Source: Chaetomium olivaceum
Taxonomy: Eukaryota; Ascomycota; Sordariomycetes; Sordariales; Chaetomiaceae
Assembly (NCBI GenBank): GCA_039881045.1
Contig: JAYWVB010000018.1
Coordinates: 558,001 to 622,000, forward strand
Direction of reading: 5' to 3'
DNA length: 64,000 bases
Below, in pieces: positions 53,030 to 63,009 of the stretch. A model generated the notes under the pieces. It saw only the letters and a list, made by a program, of their open reading frames with translations. It did not search any database and was not told the DNA's origin. A program made the position numbers and the translations under genes. Position 1 is the first letter of the stretch. Each line of letters opens with the position of its first letter.

Positions 53030-53458
53030 TCAATCTGAAATAGAGGGGAAAAAGCTCGGCGAGACACAGCCCATCGTGGATATTGTCTTTTTCCTCAAGG
53101 GTCCCGACTCAGGTGAGTCCTTGTCTCCTACCCGGAAGCCACCATCGAGTACTGTACCCACTTGCAGCGTTGACGGCACTTTCTAGCGGCCCGTCACCGG
53201 CACCCGTTCTCCGTGGCAGCAGGCCCCTTGTCTCCTGGGTTCGTTGCTCGGGGTGGAGCTGGGGTGAGGGCGCTGAGCATTTCCGGGCCGACGCCAAGCT
53301 CGAGGGTAGGCTCGCGTCCCAAGAGTGGTGGTGGGAAGCGCAGCATCCGTTGCACACGTCCGAGTCGCCGGGGAGAAACAGAGCAGGTGGTCGCCCGAGG
53401 AGGACGCGCTGATCATTAAGCTCCGGGGCAGCGGCATGAAATAGGACGACATCTCGAA

Positions 53459-53616
53459 GCGCCTCCCAAGTCGGAGCTAGGGTCACGCCAGTCAAGAGGT
53501 CAATCCCGGTCTGCCGCCCAAGGTGGCTGATGACCTTATGGATCCCAATCGCATTCGGTTTAGATCCGTCAACTTTAATAGGGGCCCTGCGGTAGGCGCG
53601 CCCTATCCACTCGGCA
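53459..53616 (-). repeat. Gene-like repeat shared with 62015-62185
   Basis: The reverse complement matches 62015-62185: GAGTGGATAGGGCGCGCC, GGATCTAAACC, ATAAGGTCATCAGCCA and GGCGTGAC(C/T)CTAGCTC. Both copies keep the peptide NAIGIHKVISH in one frame. It seems to be an exon of an unrecognised gene that travels with the membrane-protein repeat, since at 62 kb that repeat follows it. Confidence 0.6.
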
Positions 53617-53617
53617 C

Positions 53618-53900
53618 TGTACCTTAGCGTATGCACGGATAAGGTTGCGGCGATGGCCACTCAATGAGGAGGCGAAGATAGCGTGGATCGAATCTCCCGG
53701 GGCTGCCACGAAGTTGGCAGGTAACGGGTTGTTTTTCTTTCTTCCCCTTTGAGTCCGGCCATAACTCGTGCTGCCGTTCCTAGTTTCCCGAAGATGCCGG
53801 AGAAGCCCCTGGTGAAAATCTTGGACCACCCATCTCCCCATCCCGGCTGGCAGCCCCTCCTGCGGCAGCTGACAGCCTTGCCAACGTAAACAGGAGATGC
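53618..53900 (+). pseudogene. Fragment of the Est1-type gene (copy of 30824-31090)
   Basis: CTTAGCGTATGCACGGATAA and GGCGATGGCCA match the end of the N-terminal hydrophobic helix region of the 30726 gene. After an insertion of about 60 bp, CCATAACTCGTGCTGCCGTT, CCTAGTTTCCCGA and GGAGAAGCCCCTGGTGAAAA continue the match. It has many substitutions and indels and no open frame across it. Confidence 0.75.
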
Positions 53901-53982
53901 GTGTGAAGATGAAAGAATGGACACTCTGTTTTGTGCTTGTCTTGCCGACTGGCACGGTATTTAATGAGAGCCTTGATTTAGT

Positions 53983-54080
53983 TTCGAGTCCGAATTTTGG
54001 AAGTGGTTTCATGACCGACGCAGGCAGCATTCTGCCAGTAATCAAACTTTGGAGACCTTGCGGGCGTTCGGCAACCACAG
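53983..54080 (+). repeat. Short fragment of membrane-family copy A
   Basis: TTTCGAGTCCGAATTTTGGA and AGTGGTTTCATG, then CGCAGGCAGCATTCTGCCAG, match 106-205 closely. It lies between the Est1 fragment and the 15-bp array. Confidence 0.75.
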
Positions 54081-54092
54081 GCATCTGTCGTT

Positions 54093-54226
54093 CCTTAGGA
54101 AACGCGTCCTGAGGCAACGCGTCCTGAGGAAACGCGCCTTGAGGAAACGCGCCTTGAGGAAACGCGCCCTGAGGAAACGCGCCCTGAGGAAACGCGCCTC
54201 CTTGGAGATGATTGGACAGCCGTTGT
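54093..54226 (+). repeat. Minisatellite locus 2: seven 15-bp units and right flank
   Basis: Seven tandem 15-mers at 54093-54197 vary around CCTGAGGAAACGCG(T/C), followed by CCTCCTTGGAGATGATTGG as at 2650. The left flank of loci 1 and 3 is absent; instead the membrane-family fragment precedes. Confidence 0.85.
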
Positions 54227-54759
54227 TGCCTGGTCGATGATAGCCGGATTGGAGAGCATCTGCAGAGCTGCTCCTGGACTCCGGAGGTCGCGTCACATCG
54301 AAAATGGTTACTTGAGATGTTGGGCTGCCTTAATGATGACGAAAAGAACTATGTTAAGGACTGGATTGGAGCACACCGGCGGAGCTATCCCCAGACGCTG
54401 GCACATCCGTAGCCTATCGTTGTAGGTATGAAGGCGTCGTATACGTACATACAGCCCCGTGTCTGTATCGGTATATGGCACACTACGCGAATCTATTGGT
54501 CGTGGGCTTATCATCAACATGGCTCTCGATCGTCTGCCTGCCTCTCCTACAGTGACCGGGTGAAGACGCGGTCGCAATGGGGTACGAAGGGCGCGTTGGT
54601 CAATCAAACAGATAGCGTCGCTGCTCTTTGATCTTGGCTTACGCGCCTTGCGGAGGAGCCCGGCACAACTGGCACCTGCGTTGGCCTGCAGCTGCTTCAC
54701 CACAGTCTTTTTAACCACAACGTGCAACAACTGACCGAGAGTCCATCGCAATGCTGGCG
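54227..54759. other. Gap, nothing recognised
   Basis: No supported gene or structured element. Short frames only. Confidence 0.4.
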
Positions 54760-55010
54760 GATGCAATTGGCCGGGTGCGCCTTCGTAGGGCTACTCCCCC
54801 TCGGTAGCTGCATGGGAACCTACTTGTGGCGGGGGAGGCGACGGGGTCCATTGAAAGTAATTGTAGGCGGCAGGAAGGAGCGCCACAAATACTCTGGGTA
54901 TGGAACCGGGGAGCTCGGGTCGGCAGGTGCATCAGACTCTCCTTCGTCGGGAAACTGGGATGCGAGAAAGAGAAGGACAGCGGCACGGAAAGAGTATCAC
55001 AATGGGATTT
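54760..55010 (-). repeat. Dispersed repeat family M, copy 2
   Basis: Minus-orientation match to 48760-49065 and to parts of 51420-51560 (GTAGGGCTACCCCC, GCAGCTGCATGG, AGCGGCACGGAA). No frame is conserved. Confidence 0.6.
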
Positions 55011-55217
55011 GCCTTGTTGGAGGAATTTGTCTACCATACACTCGTCCGCTAATCAGACCCCACAAAGTAAGGGAAGTAACCTCTGTGACAGTATCGGTCC
55101 AAGAGTTGGCTTGGTCTGCTCTCCCTCAGCCGCGCATGGGGGTGGCAACGGGAGGCCGCTTTGTTCTCGCGCAGGGTACAATACAGGCTATTATTGATCG
55201 CAACCGCTCATCTTGAA

Positions 55218-55305
55218 ATCGTAGTCGCTGGAATCGTTGTCGCTGGAATCGTTGTCGCTGGAATCGTTGTTGCTGGAATCGTTGTCGCTGGAATCATCGT
55301 CGCAA
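55218..55305. repeat. 15-bp minisatellite (GTCGCTGGAATCGTT)
   Basis: Five to six tandem units with a single substitution in one unit. The unit is unrelated to the CCTGAGGAAACGCGT minisatellite despite equal length. Confidence 0.9.
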
Positions 55306-55359
55306 TCATCGGGCGTTCTGTACGCCGAGAGGTCTCGAGCCTTCGCGAAGCCCCAAGAG

Positions 55360-56535
55360 CTAAATTTCGTTAGCTAGATACCAAATTTCATATAACGACA
55401 CATACCTCTCCTCCAAGTACTTGATAGGAAATTGCCGCTCGTTAACCAACTCTCCACCGTCTTCGTACCCTGATGCCCAGCCTTGGATCTTATCATCAAA
55501 GACTTGATAGCACGGGGGCATGTCCAACGTCTTCCAGAAGTCCCGATTGAGACCAACCCACTTCATAATCCTTACGACATAATTCTTGCCGGTTTCCTCG
55601 TAGTAGTGCATATATACTTGCCCTGGAACGGCATTTGGGAATCCATGGTAAACAGGGTTGGGTCCCGTCTGTGGTCTTGAAGTAGTCCCCGTGCGGGCCG
55701 GAGCGCCGATGGCTGGCGTTGGCGGCGGCGGTTGAAGCGAGTTCTGTGCCCCTCGATCTACGCGTTTTGAGGGTCTTCGTGCTAAGCCCACTGCGTTCCA
55801 TTCCTCCGGTGGGACTGCGTAGGGCTTGGATACTCCACTCCTTAGCATAATCCTGGCGCGGCCCTCGCGATAATTCTTCTTCAGACGGGTGGTTATCGCG
55901 CGAAAATTGTCGTCATCCTCATTGAGAGGGGCATTTTCTTTATGAAGTGGTTTTGATATCGCCTCAACCTCTTTATGAGTTGTGGTGGAGCAACTGGAGT
56001 TGGCGAACGACCGGCTACCTCGGCCCGAGACCTCGACCGTAATCCAGGATAGGGGTGGGTAGCGGAGGAGGTTCGCGTTTCCGAGCCGGTCGCTCGATGA
56101 TCGGTCGTTTGCGAGGTAGGTGCGACCTCTATCGGCTCCGTTCTAACGAAGCTATGTTCCGGTCCAGGCCCCGGTTGCGCGTCATGCTGCTAAAGCAATC
56201 AGAATATGTACGCAGGCTAAAGGGATGTGAAGCTTCCTACTGCAAAGGTTGCCGTATACTCGCTAGGCTGGGATGACGAAGAGGGTAGTCGCGCTCCATT
56301 AAGGGTTTGAGAGCGGAACTTCTGTGCCAGTTCCGGCTCCAAGCGAAGCATTTCCTCAAACTGTTATCTAAGTAAGATGGTGGTCGCATCCAAACATTAA
56401 GGTCGATGCAATACTTACAATCGACGATGTCATGGGCCCGGATAGACATTTTCCCGCATAGAGTACCATCGCGGACTGTATCTGTGTTCCTGAAGCGCGG
56501 CCAAAGACCCGTACTAGCTCCTCAGCGATATCCAT
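55360..56535 (-). CDS. Unknown protein of about 330 residues, one apparent frameshift
   Basis: Exons 56535-56419 (MDIAEELVRVFGRASGTQIQ onward), 56360-56260 and 56142-55360; both introns agree in phase (55-60 and about 117 bp). The last exon starts with a disordered region (TEPIEVAPTSQTT) and PPQLIKRLRRYQNHFIKK. There a single missing base in an A4 run (T4 at 55934-55937) breaks the frame; with one base added it continues NAPLNEDDDNFRAITTRLKK. The C-terminal domain is compact and aromatic (PNPVYHGFPNAVPGQVYMHY, YVVRIMKWVGLNRDFW, PCYQVFDDKIQGWASGYE). I do not recognise it. The start at 56535 is the best-supported ATG; an upstream exon is possible. Confidence 0.5.
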
Positions 56536-57284
56536 CGGCTTGCCGCACGCTGGTGCGAGCGACGCGTAGATTCGTTCGGTGAAATTTATTAGTTGAAGGG
56601 CGTGGGAGGTTGTTGTACGAAGGGTAATTGTTTATACCGCCTGGTACAGAGCCAAGAGACATCTGACAATTGGCGTGCTACAGAACAGAGAGGAGTGAAG
56701 AGAAGTAAGAGGGTTTCTATAAACTACGAAGACACAGGACCAGCGGACGCCCGTAGAAAATTGTTACGACGAGGAGTCGTGGCGGTTAAGGGGGCTTGTC
56801 GTCCGTAGCCAATGAAGCACAGTCCTCCCAGCACGACTGAGACGCGCTGCTGAAGTTAGCGTTCTTTCTGACGCTTCGCGACGAGTGACCGGTTCATGAG
56901 CATCCCTGGCATCCGTTGACCTGCCTTGCGACGGGGCACACCTTCTGTCACTTCTGCTGAGCCCGACATGATAAGCTAGACGGAGAATCAACAGAAACAA
57001 AGAACCACAGACGCATGCCCCACACAAACTAATCACATCCAGGTCGGCGGCCAACCAACCACCTCCCCCCCCCTCGGGATCGGTTGTTGCGGTGACAGCG
57101 ATCATGACACGACACGATTCTGGAGACCAACGAAGATGCAGGTTTACCAAGCTCCAGTATCTATGTAACAGGCTCGGCCCGAAGGAGTGGCCTATAGAGG
57201 CGCCCATAGCCAATCCATCCGCCGGATTCCAGAACTGCCGCTTTCGTGTACACCGAGATCCACTGAAACCTGCAGGCGGCAGAA
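56536..57284. other. Gap with family M traces
   Basis: At 56860-56920 sequence matches the right end of the 48760-49065 repeat. No gene recognised. Confidence 0.4.
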
Positions 57285-57450
57285 TGGTGACAGGTCACGG
57301 GTGGGTGCAGCTTTGCGCCTTGCTCCCGGTTCCGCAGGCTGCACCGTGCTCAACGAACGCGACTGGCACATTGTGTGCAGAGAAAACGCGTCCTGAGGAA
57401 ACGCGTCCTGAGGAAACGCGTCCTGAGGAAACGCGTCCTGAGGAAAGGAA
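57285..57450 (+). repeat. Minisatellite locus 3: left flank and about four 15-bp units
   Basis: ACAGGTCACGGGTGGGTGCA and TTGCGCCTTGCTCCC precede three full and one partial CCTGAGGAAACGCGT units at about 57392-57446. The right flank differs from loci 1 and 2. Confidence 0.85.
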
Positions 57451-57499
57451 AAGCGCACCCTTGGAGCGAGGGCGTGGCAGACAAGGGAACAGACGAGAC

Positions 57500-57965
57500 A
57501 AGGTTATTCAAGGACAATCAGAGGGACACGCCTTCCCAGGCAACGAAGAATTCTGGCGCATGCGGGAGGGCACCCGCCCTCGCTAGCAGAGTGCATGGGA
57601 CTCCGAGGCAAGGCGGGCGAGGCAGATAAGGCAACCATCGTGGCTGGCAAGAAAATGCAGTTTGAACCCGCTGCATGTAGGGACTGCCAGATGTACATAT
57701 ACCGAACTGGGTGATGAACTGCTTGGTCCCCGGTAAGATTGCATGAGTACGAAGTATGGCTTGTCTCGGGGAGCGCGGGATGATTCTCAGCTGGCCGGCC
57801 ATTCCAAGTCACAAAGTTCCGTTTAGTGCCCCGGGGCAAAGAGCCGTCCGAATTCGTTGTTCTCAGCGTGAAGGATGGTGCGGAACGTAGGGGGTGGGCA
57901 GGAAACGGGAAGCGGGATCCTTGGACATGTACCTAATTGCTCGGAGAACTGGCACTGGTAAAGGA
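57500..57965 (-). repeat. Membrane-family repeat with internal deletion
   Basis: On the minus strand it joins LPRPPCLGVPCTLL to PHAPEFFVAWEGVSL, which in copy B (42197-41835) are separated by about 70 residues holding two membrane helices. The 57770-57965 part matches 24125-24345. It is a deletion derivative. Confidence 0.65.
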
Positions 57966-58059
57966 CCTGGGATCCAGATGACTGGCATGCTCTGGCCAAC
58001 GTCCCTTTGTCCCCGCTTGCTCGAAGCAGGGATATGAGCGCTCGGCCCTCATGTGACAA

Positions 58060-58096
58060 CCCCTGGAGCCAAAGATCTTTTTTTTGGCTCCTGGGG
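58060..58096. repeat. Inverted repeat, 14-bp arms, one mismatch
   Basis: CCCCTGGAGCCAAA at 58060-58073 faces TTTGGCTCCTGGGG at 58083-58096 across a T-rich loop. The outer ends read CCCCTG/CTGGGG. Confidence 0.8.
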
Positions 58097-58958
58097 TCAA
58101 ACAAGCCAGCGAGGCGCGCACGGACCACCAACTAAGCCACGCATTCAAGTCCTTTGGCGACACGGGCCCCCACCAACCATTTCCACTCACGAGCCGCCAG
58201 CCTCGTGGACGGTCAACCTGCATCGACGTGTCGTGTCAAACCCCGCGTTGGTTGGTCGCCGGCATGGAGGCGTGGGGCGCGTAGAGGGCGTGTGGGAGGG
58301 GCAGGGGAGAGGAGGCGGGGAGCGTGGAGAGCATTGGAGGCATTTCATAGTTGAATAGTTGACGCCCACCTTGCGTACCAGCCTCACGTTTTCCATGCCT
58401 ACCTAACCGCCCGCCTCTTCACTCTCCCACAGCATCAAGACATGGCTGCTCATCAGTCCGAGCCGGAGGGCGCCGAGCCGCTGACCGCCTAGAAGAAGGT
58501 ACCAGGGATATGTCGTGAAACGTCAAAAGATTGAGACTTTGCGGCCGGCCAGAAATATTATAGAGCAACCGTCGTGTTATTAATTCTTTAGAGGGGCTTC
58601 ATGATTCTCATTAGAATGGCCCAATGAACAGGAGATCGACAAGGATGAGCAGAGGAGACAGAGCAAAGGAATAACAATGGCCCAGTGAAGCATCAGCCCA
58701 AGCGGCGGGGCGCGGTGTTGCAGCGCAGGGTACATGGTTCTGTGCACTAAAGTGCTTGCCCCAGTGCACGATAATAGGCACTTAAGTCCGGTGTTGTTCA
58801 CATCCCTCTGTTTTTGTTCACAGTTTCTCATTTAAGAGGCCCCTTCCGTTTAGTAGCACCTACCCTCTTACTCTTTCCATTATGCTCCTCTGCAACTAAC
58901 CAAAAATACATCAGATCACTCGGAAGAGGTCGTGCCCCTTCCCGAAGACAACGGCAAC
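58097..58958. other. Gap upstream of a large regulator gene
   Basis: No firm exon. At 58442 a 16-codon frame (MAAHQSEPEGAEPLTA) ends in TAG and is followed by a GGTACC donor-like site; it might be a dead first exon. A CATCAG acceptor at about 58915 precedes a short open stretch (HSEEVVPLPEDNGNM) in frame with the next gene. Confidence 0.35.
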
Positions 58959-61435
58959 ATGACAAGAATCAATCGGGTCCACTTGCCAGCAGCCTTCCTG
59001 TCCCTAACGCCCGAGGACAGGGGGGTGATGGAACGGGCGGCATCGATCATGAACATCCCTCTGACTCGAGTCTCCGAACCCATATCCGGACCTTCTACCG
59101 TTGACCAGGGGACATCACTCGGACAACACCAGGGCAGTCCTGGAGCTGTCCGGGGCGTGGTGGACGATAACCATGACGTCGAAAACGGTACTTTGTTACC
59201 TGGAACCCAAGTTGCATTTTGGCTATGAAGCTCATGTTTATATGTGTAGATACTAGTAGCCATGACGACGAACAACCGAACGGCGACGACAACAGAGACA
59301 GCGCATCGGATGCCGATGTTTCGGTGTGGCAGTCTTCTGCTGCCGAGTTTGATAATATCGGTGATGGCATCACTAAAGAGTACGAATACGTGGACCCTTG
59401 GGGGGATGACTTCCCGATCCTCGTTCCTCCAACTACCGCTGCTGCGCGAGGCCCGGCAAGAGAATCCAACACCACGGACCTCGGCCTCGGCGGTATACGG
59501 GCTATCAATTCAGCCTACATGGAGTCTTGCTCAAGCGGACACGCAATATGTCCCCTCGCTCGTGAGCCACCTGACAACTCCCAGCACGAGTCTGCCAACA
59601 CCTTCATTCTCAAGCGATGCAGACCCCATTGGCCAACAGCAGTCCTGGGAAGTCATAGAGAAACCTCAACCATCTCAACAGACTCCGCTCTCGCGACCCA
59701 CACAGCCATTTGAGTGGCCCATGTCTGGTGGTTATGTGGGGTCCATGTTACCAGGTCACAACCCTAGCGATGGAGATGTTTCCGGCGACAGTCTCCGCTT
59801 CGTATCAGAGCACCCACTGCAGCCACAACCATTGCCCCGTGTCCAGCGGCGTGGGCCATTCCAGGACCGCAAGCGACAGGAAGACGCCAGCAGGACGAGG
59901 GGGCTAAAGGCATGTGTTCGATGCCGCATGCAGAGGATTCGCGTACGCAAGCACTATTTTCCCGGCACGTCCACCTTGCTGACAGTTCAACAGTGTGTCA
60001 TCGTTGAAGACGATCCCACCGGTATTTGTGGCACTTGCTTGGCTGTCTCCAAGCAGAAGGTCCACTATCTGCCTTGCCTTCGGTATCGGCTCACTGAGTG
60101 TACACTCTACAGGACTGGAAAAGCCCCGGGTCTCGAATTTACCTTCCGCTGGCCTGTGATGAAGCTCAAAGATATATCAGAATGGGAGTCCCCAAATCTG
60201 AGGACAGTTCTCGTTAAGTCAGATGTCTGCGAAGTCCCGCTCAAGCTCGCTGTCCGCAGGTTCGTCCCGATCCCTTACAAGGACTCGATCCACCGGTCCT
60301 GGATGGACCATCGGAATGGCGTCAAGAAGTTCAAGAAGACCACACCATACGCCATCGTCAATATGAAGAATGCAGTGCAGGACATGAGGGAGTATGTTAC
60401 CGCCAATGTCTTCAAATGCATGGACTATTTCCTCCACGGGAGCGACCAATTGGTCAAGGATACATATGAGTTTGCGCGAAAACACATGCAACGAGTTGAG
60501 GTAGGGATTTCCACTATTTCCACCTTTGTTCGTCTGTCTAGGAGGATACTAACTGCGGAGATATAGTCTGACGAGGAGCGAAAATTGCTCGGGAACTTTT
60601 TCCGGCTGTGGTTCGCGATCCGCCGAACGGCCACCACGGAGCACATTGTTGGGGAAGACACGCTCGACATGGAGCCGGAGAAGAAGGACAAATCTTACCC
60701 GTCATTCGGGAAAATCCCATTGCCGCCGGTCATGATCCAGCAACTGGACATGGTCTTGACCTTGGGTATTTTGGACCCGCTTCGCAAGCAAGTGCTGGAG
60801 GATTTTCAAAGGCTGGCTCTGACGAGCAACCCGAGGAATTGGATGACAATCTATTTGATTACGTTCATGTCTCTCCACAGCTGCGCAAGAATTACGGCGG
60901 AGAACTACCACAATGCCCGCAAACACGGCCTTCTGGTGAGTGACCGAAAACCTATTAGGTGTATAACGAGGGTACAATTTTACATTGCTAACATCTCTCT
61001 AGCGGAGATACGCGATTCCCAACTTCATTGCCGACCAGCACCACAGCGCAAACGTATTCCTTTCCCACTACCACTACCGAACTGAGTCGACCAATCCGTT
61101 CAAACAGGATTGGAAAAAGCGGCATCTGACGCCATTCTCCTACATGTCTGTGGATGACATTCAGTTCCTGGAGCGAACAAAAGTGCTGTTCGAAGAGCGA
61201 GGTAAGGCCATATTAAACCGATAAACTCAACAAGACTAACCGTTTCGTCGATACAGAGGACGTAATCAAGACCAACAGGGAGAATGATCTCTACGAGCAC
61301 GAGCTGTACTTTCTCTCTCAGATGTTTGAGGAGAATTGGCAGCCGAGGGACACCATGGTTGAGCACACGGAAGGTACTGTCAATAACGTAGGGCTGAAGA
61401 TGTATGCGGGAGATAATGAAGGTGGAAAGCGGTGA
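58959..61435 (+). CDS. Large Zn2Cys6-type regulator, multi-exon, one frame inconsistency
   Basis: Exons: 58959-59187, 59250-59942, 59994-60500, 60567-60935, 61003-61201 and 61257-61435, with phases agreeing except inside exon 2. The zinc motif is created by splicing out 51 bp: ACVRCRMQRIR joins CVIVEDDPTGICGTC, giving CxxCx6C then a second CxxC with further cysteines. A long conserved middle region follows (RFVPIPYKDSIHRSWMDH, PNFIADQHHSANVFLSHYHY, DWKKRHLTPFSYMSVDDIQF). In exon 2 the frame must shift by one between SAYMESCSSGHA and QYVPSLVSHL near 59552; a 43-bp intron would also reconcile the phases. It is probably a nuclear transcription regulator. Confidence 0.65.
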
Positions 61436-61885
61436 GGCACCTCGCGTTTCGACCAAAACGGCGAACCGACCACCTCATGGCCGACCTAAACCCGGTGGTT
61501 TAGAGATAGTGACGAGCCGTGGAAGAGGTTCGCGAGTGAGGTGCGGAGTTCGGAACCATTTTTTCGATACACAATTATGCAGTCTTCGCCGTTCCCATAG
61601 TATACGACGTTATTCACATCATGCTGTGCCCGCATCCGCGGTCCCCCGACGCAAGAAGCTTGAATCGCAATCCCGTGTTCCCGCCCGCCGATTCACGCCC
61701 GTCCGTTCATACATTACCTTATGTTTGCCTCCCACTTACCCGGCAACGATTTGTGACCCCCTCCCGCCGTCTTCCCTCACTGACCTTCTGCGACGATCCC
61801 GCGCCCCTGCTCCCGCTACGTAGTTAGAGAACCATCACCAGCAAGGTTTCGGTGTCACACTGGCCCGTCCAAATACAGCTATGTC
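61436..61885. other. Gap, nothing recognised
   Basis: 3' flank of the regulator; short proline-rich frames only. Confidence 0.4.
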
Positions 61886-62340
61886 TTGAATCGGTATTTG
61901 CATCTCATCAAAGGAGCAGCTGGTAAGCCTCCAGGGCTGGATATCGAGGGTGGTTCAACGCACACGGCCCCGACACGACAGGCACTTGCAGCTGACCGCG
62001 AGTATGCCGAGTGGATAGGGCGCGCCTGCCGCAAGGAGGCGCTGACGGGGCAGCTTGTGTGCAGGCAGCCCCTATCAAAGTTTACGGATCTAAACCAAAA
62101 TGCAATTGGGATCCATAAGGTCATCAGCCATGGCGGCAGACCGGGATTGACCTCTTGACTGGCGTGACTCTAGCTCCGACTTGAGAGGCGCTTCGAGATG
62201 TCGTCCTATCGATACTGGCAGCACAAACAAGAGACGTGCGATTTCTCAATGGTTTGAAAGGCATTGGCCTTTCATCCGCCTTAGTTCTCGAGGTACTTAG
62301 GCTCGCTTTTCTGTTTGGGGGTACCACTAACTTATTCTAG
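61886..62340 (+). pseudogene. Unrecognised gene fragment, frame broken
   Basis: Begins MNRYLHLIKGAAGKPPGLD, then EYAEWIGRAC and NAIGIHKVISH, with stops after about 62158. A later frame gives EALRDVVLSILAAQTRDVRF and LNGLKGIGLSSALVLEVLRL. The segment 62015-62185 is the partner of 53459-53616. Function unknown. Confidence 0.45.
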
Positions 62341-62346
62341 GTTACT

Positions 62347-62896
62347 GTGGTCGATTACCAGCATTACGAAAGATTCTTGAGAGCGCTTCCACGACAGTTC
62401 GACTATTTCGTTAAGAGTTTAATACCGTTGCCTCCTCTCCATCTTGGCCTAGGGCTTTGGCAACTAATACTGGGCGGTCCTGAGTTTGTCTGGGCCGTGC
62501 CGGCCACTCTCCATTTCCTTTGTCTCTATTTTCCTTGCTCTAGTCCTGTATAAGGGAAAGACAACACGGGTGTTAATTGGGGGCTGGCTATTTAGTTGGC
62601 TAGCGGCCAACTTGTTGGCATTGATGTTGCCAGTCATTGGCGCAGGGCTTCGGAGTGGATGGCTGCATCTGTCTCAGTGTTTGACTTGCTTGGTTGTTGT
62701 TTTGGTGTACGATCTCTGGAAAGGGTCGACCGCGATCCATTCTGGGGAGAACAGCGCGAACCAAGATACGGCATCCTCTATGAGAAATCTGAGGGCTCGC
62801 ACACGAGGCAATGGTGATGGTGCAGATGGACGGGACTCTATGGGATCTGCAGAAACTTGGGCAGGGGTTTGCCAGCCGCATCGTGTGCATGTGTAA
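62347..62896 (+). CDS. Membrane-protein family, copy C
   Basis: Two overlapping frames: HYERFLRALPRQFDYFVKSL leading to PEFVWAVPATLHFLCLYF, and from 62554 in another frame LIGGWLFSWLAANLLALMLP, VIGAGLRSGWLHLSQCLTCL and DLWKG. The second part is the homologue of copy A (1-279). A GTATAAG-type donor at about 62548 could mark an intron, or the gene is frameshifted. The tail is polar and ends at 62896. Confidence 0.45.
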
Positions 62897-63009
62897 AGTG
62901 AGCATTAGACAAAATTACACAACTGCGGTAAATCACCGCACCTTTCCCATCTCAGTTTCCTCTTGTTACCAGCTTCGAGGAATGCATTTCTATCTCAATG
63001 AGGACAGCC

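Noticed and set aside
55161..55373. Hydrophobic IVVAG pentapeptide-repeat protein
   Set aside because: It is simply the translation of the 15-bp minisatellite; no start context or conserved flanks.
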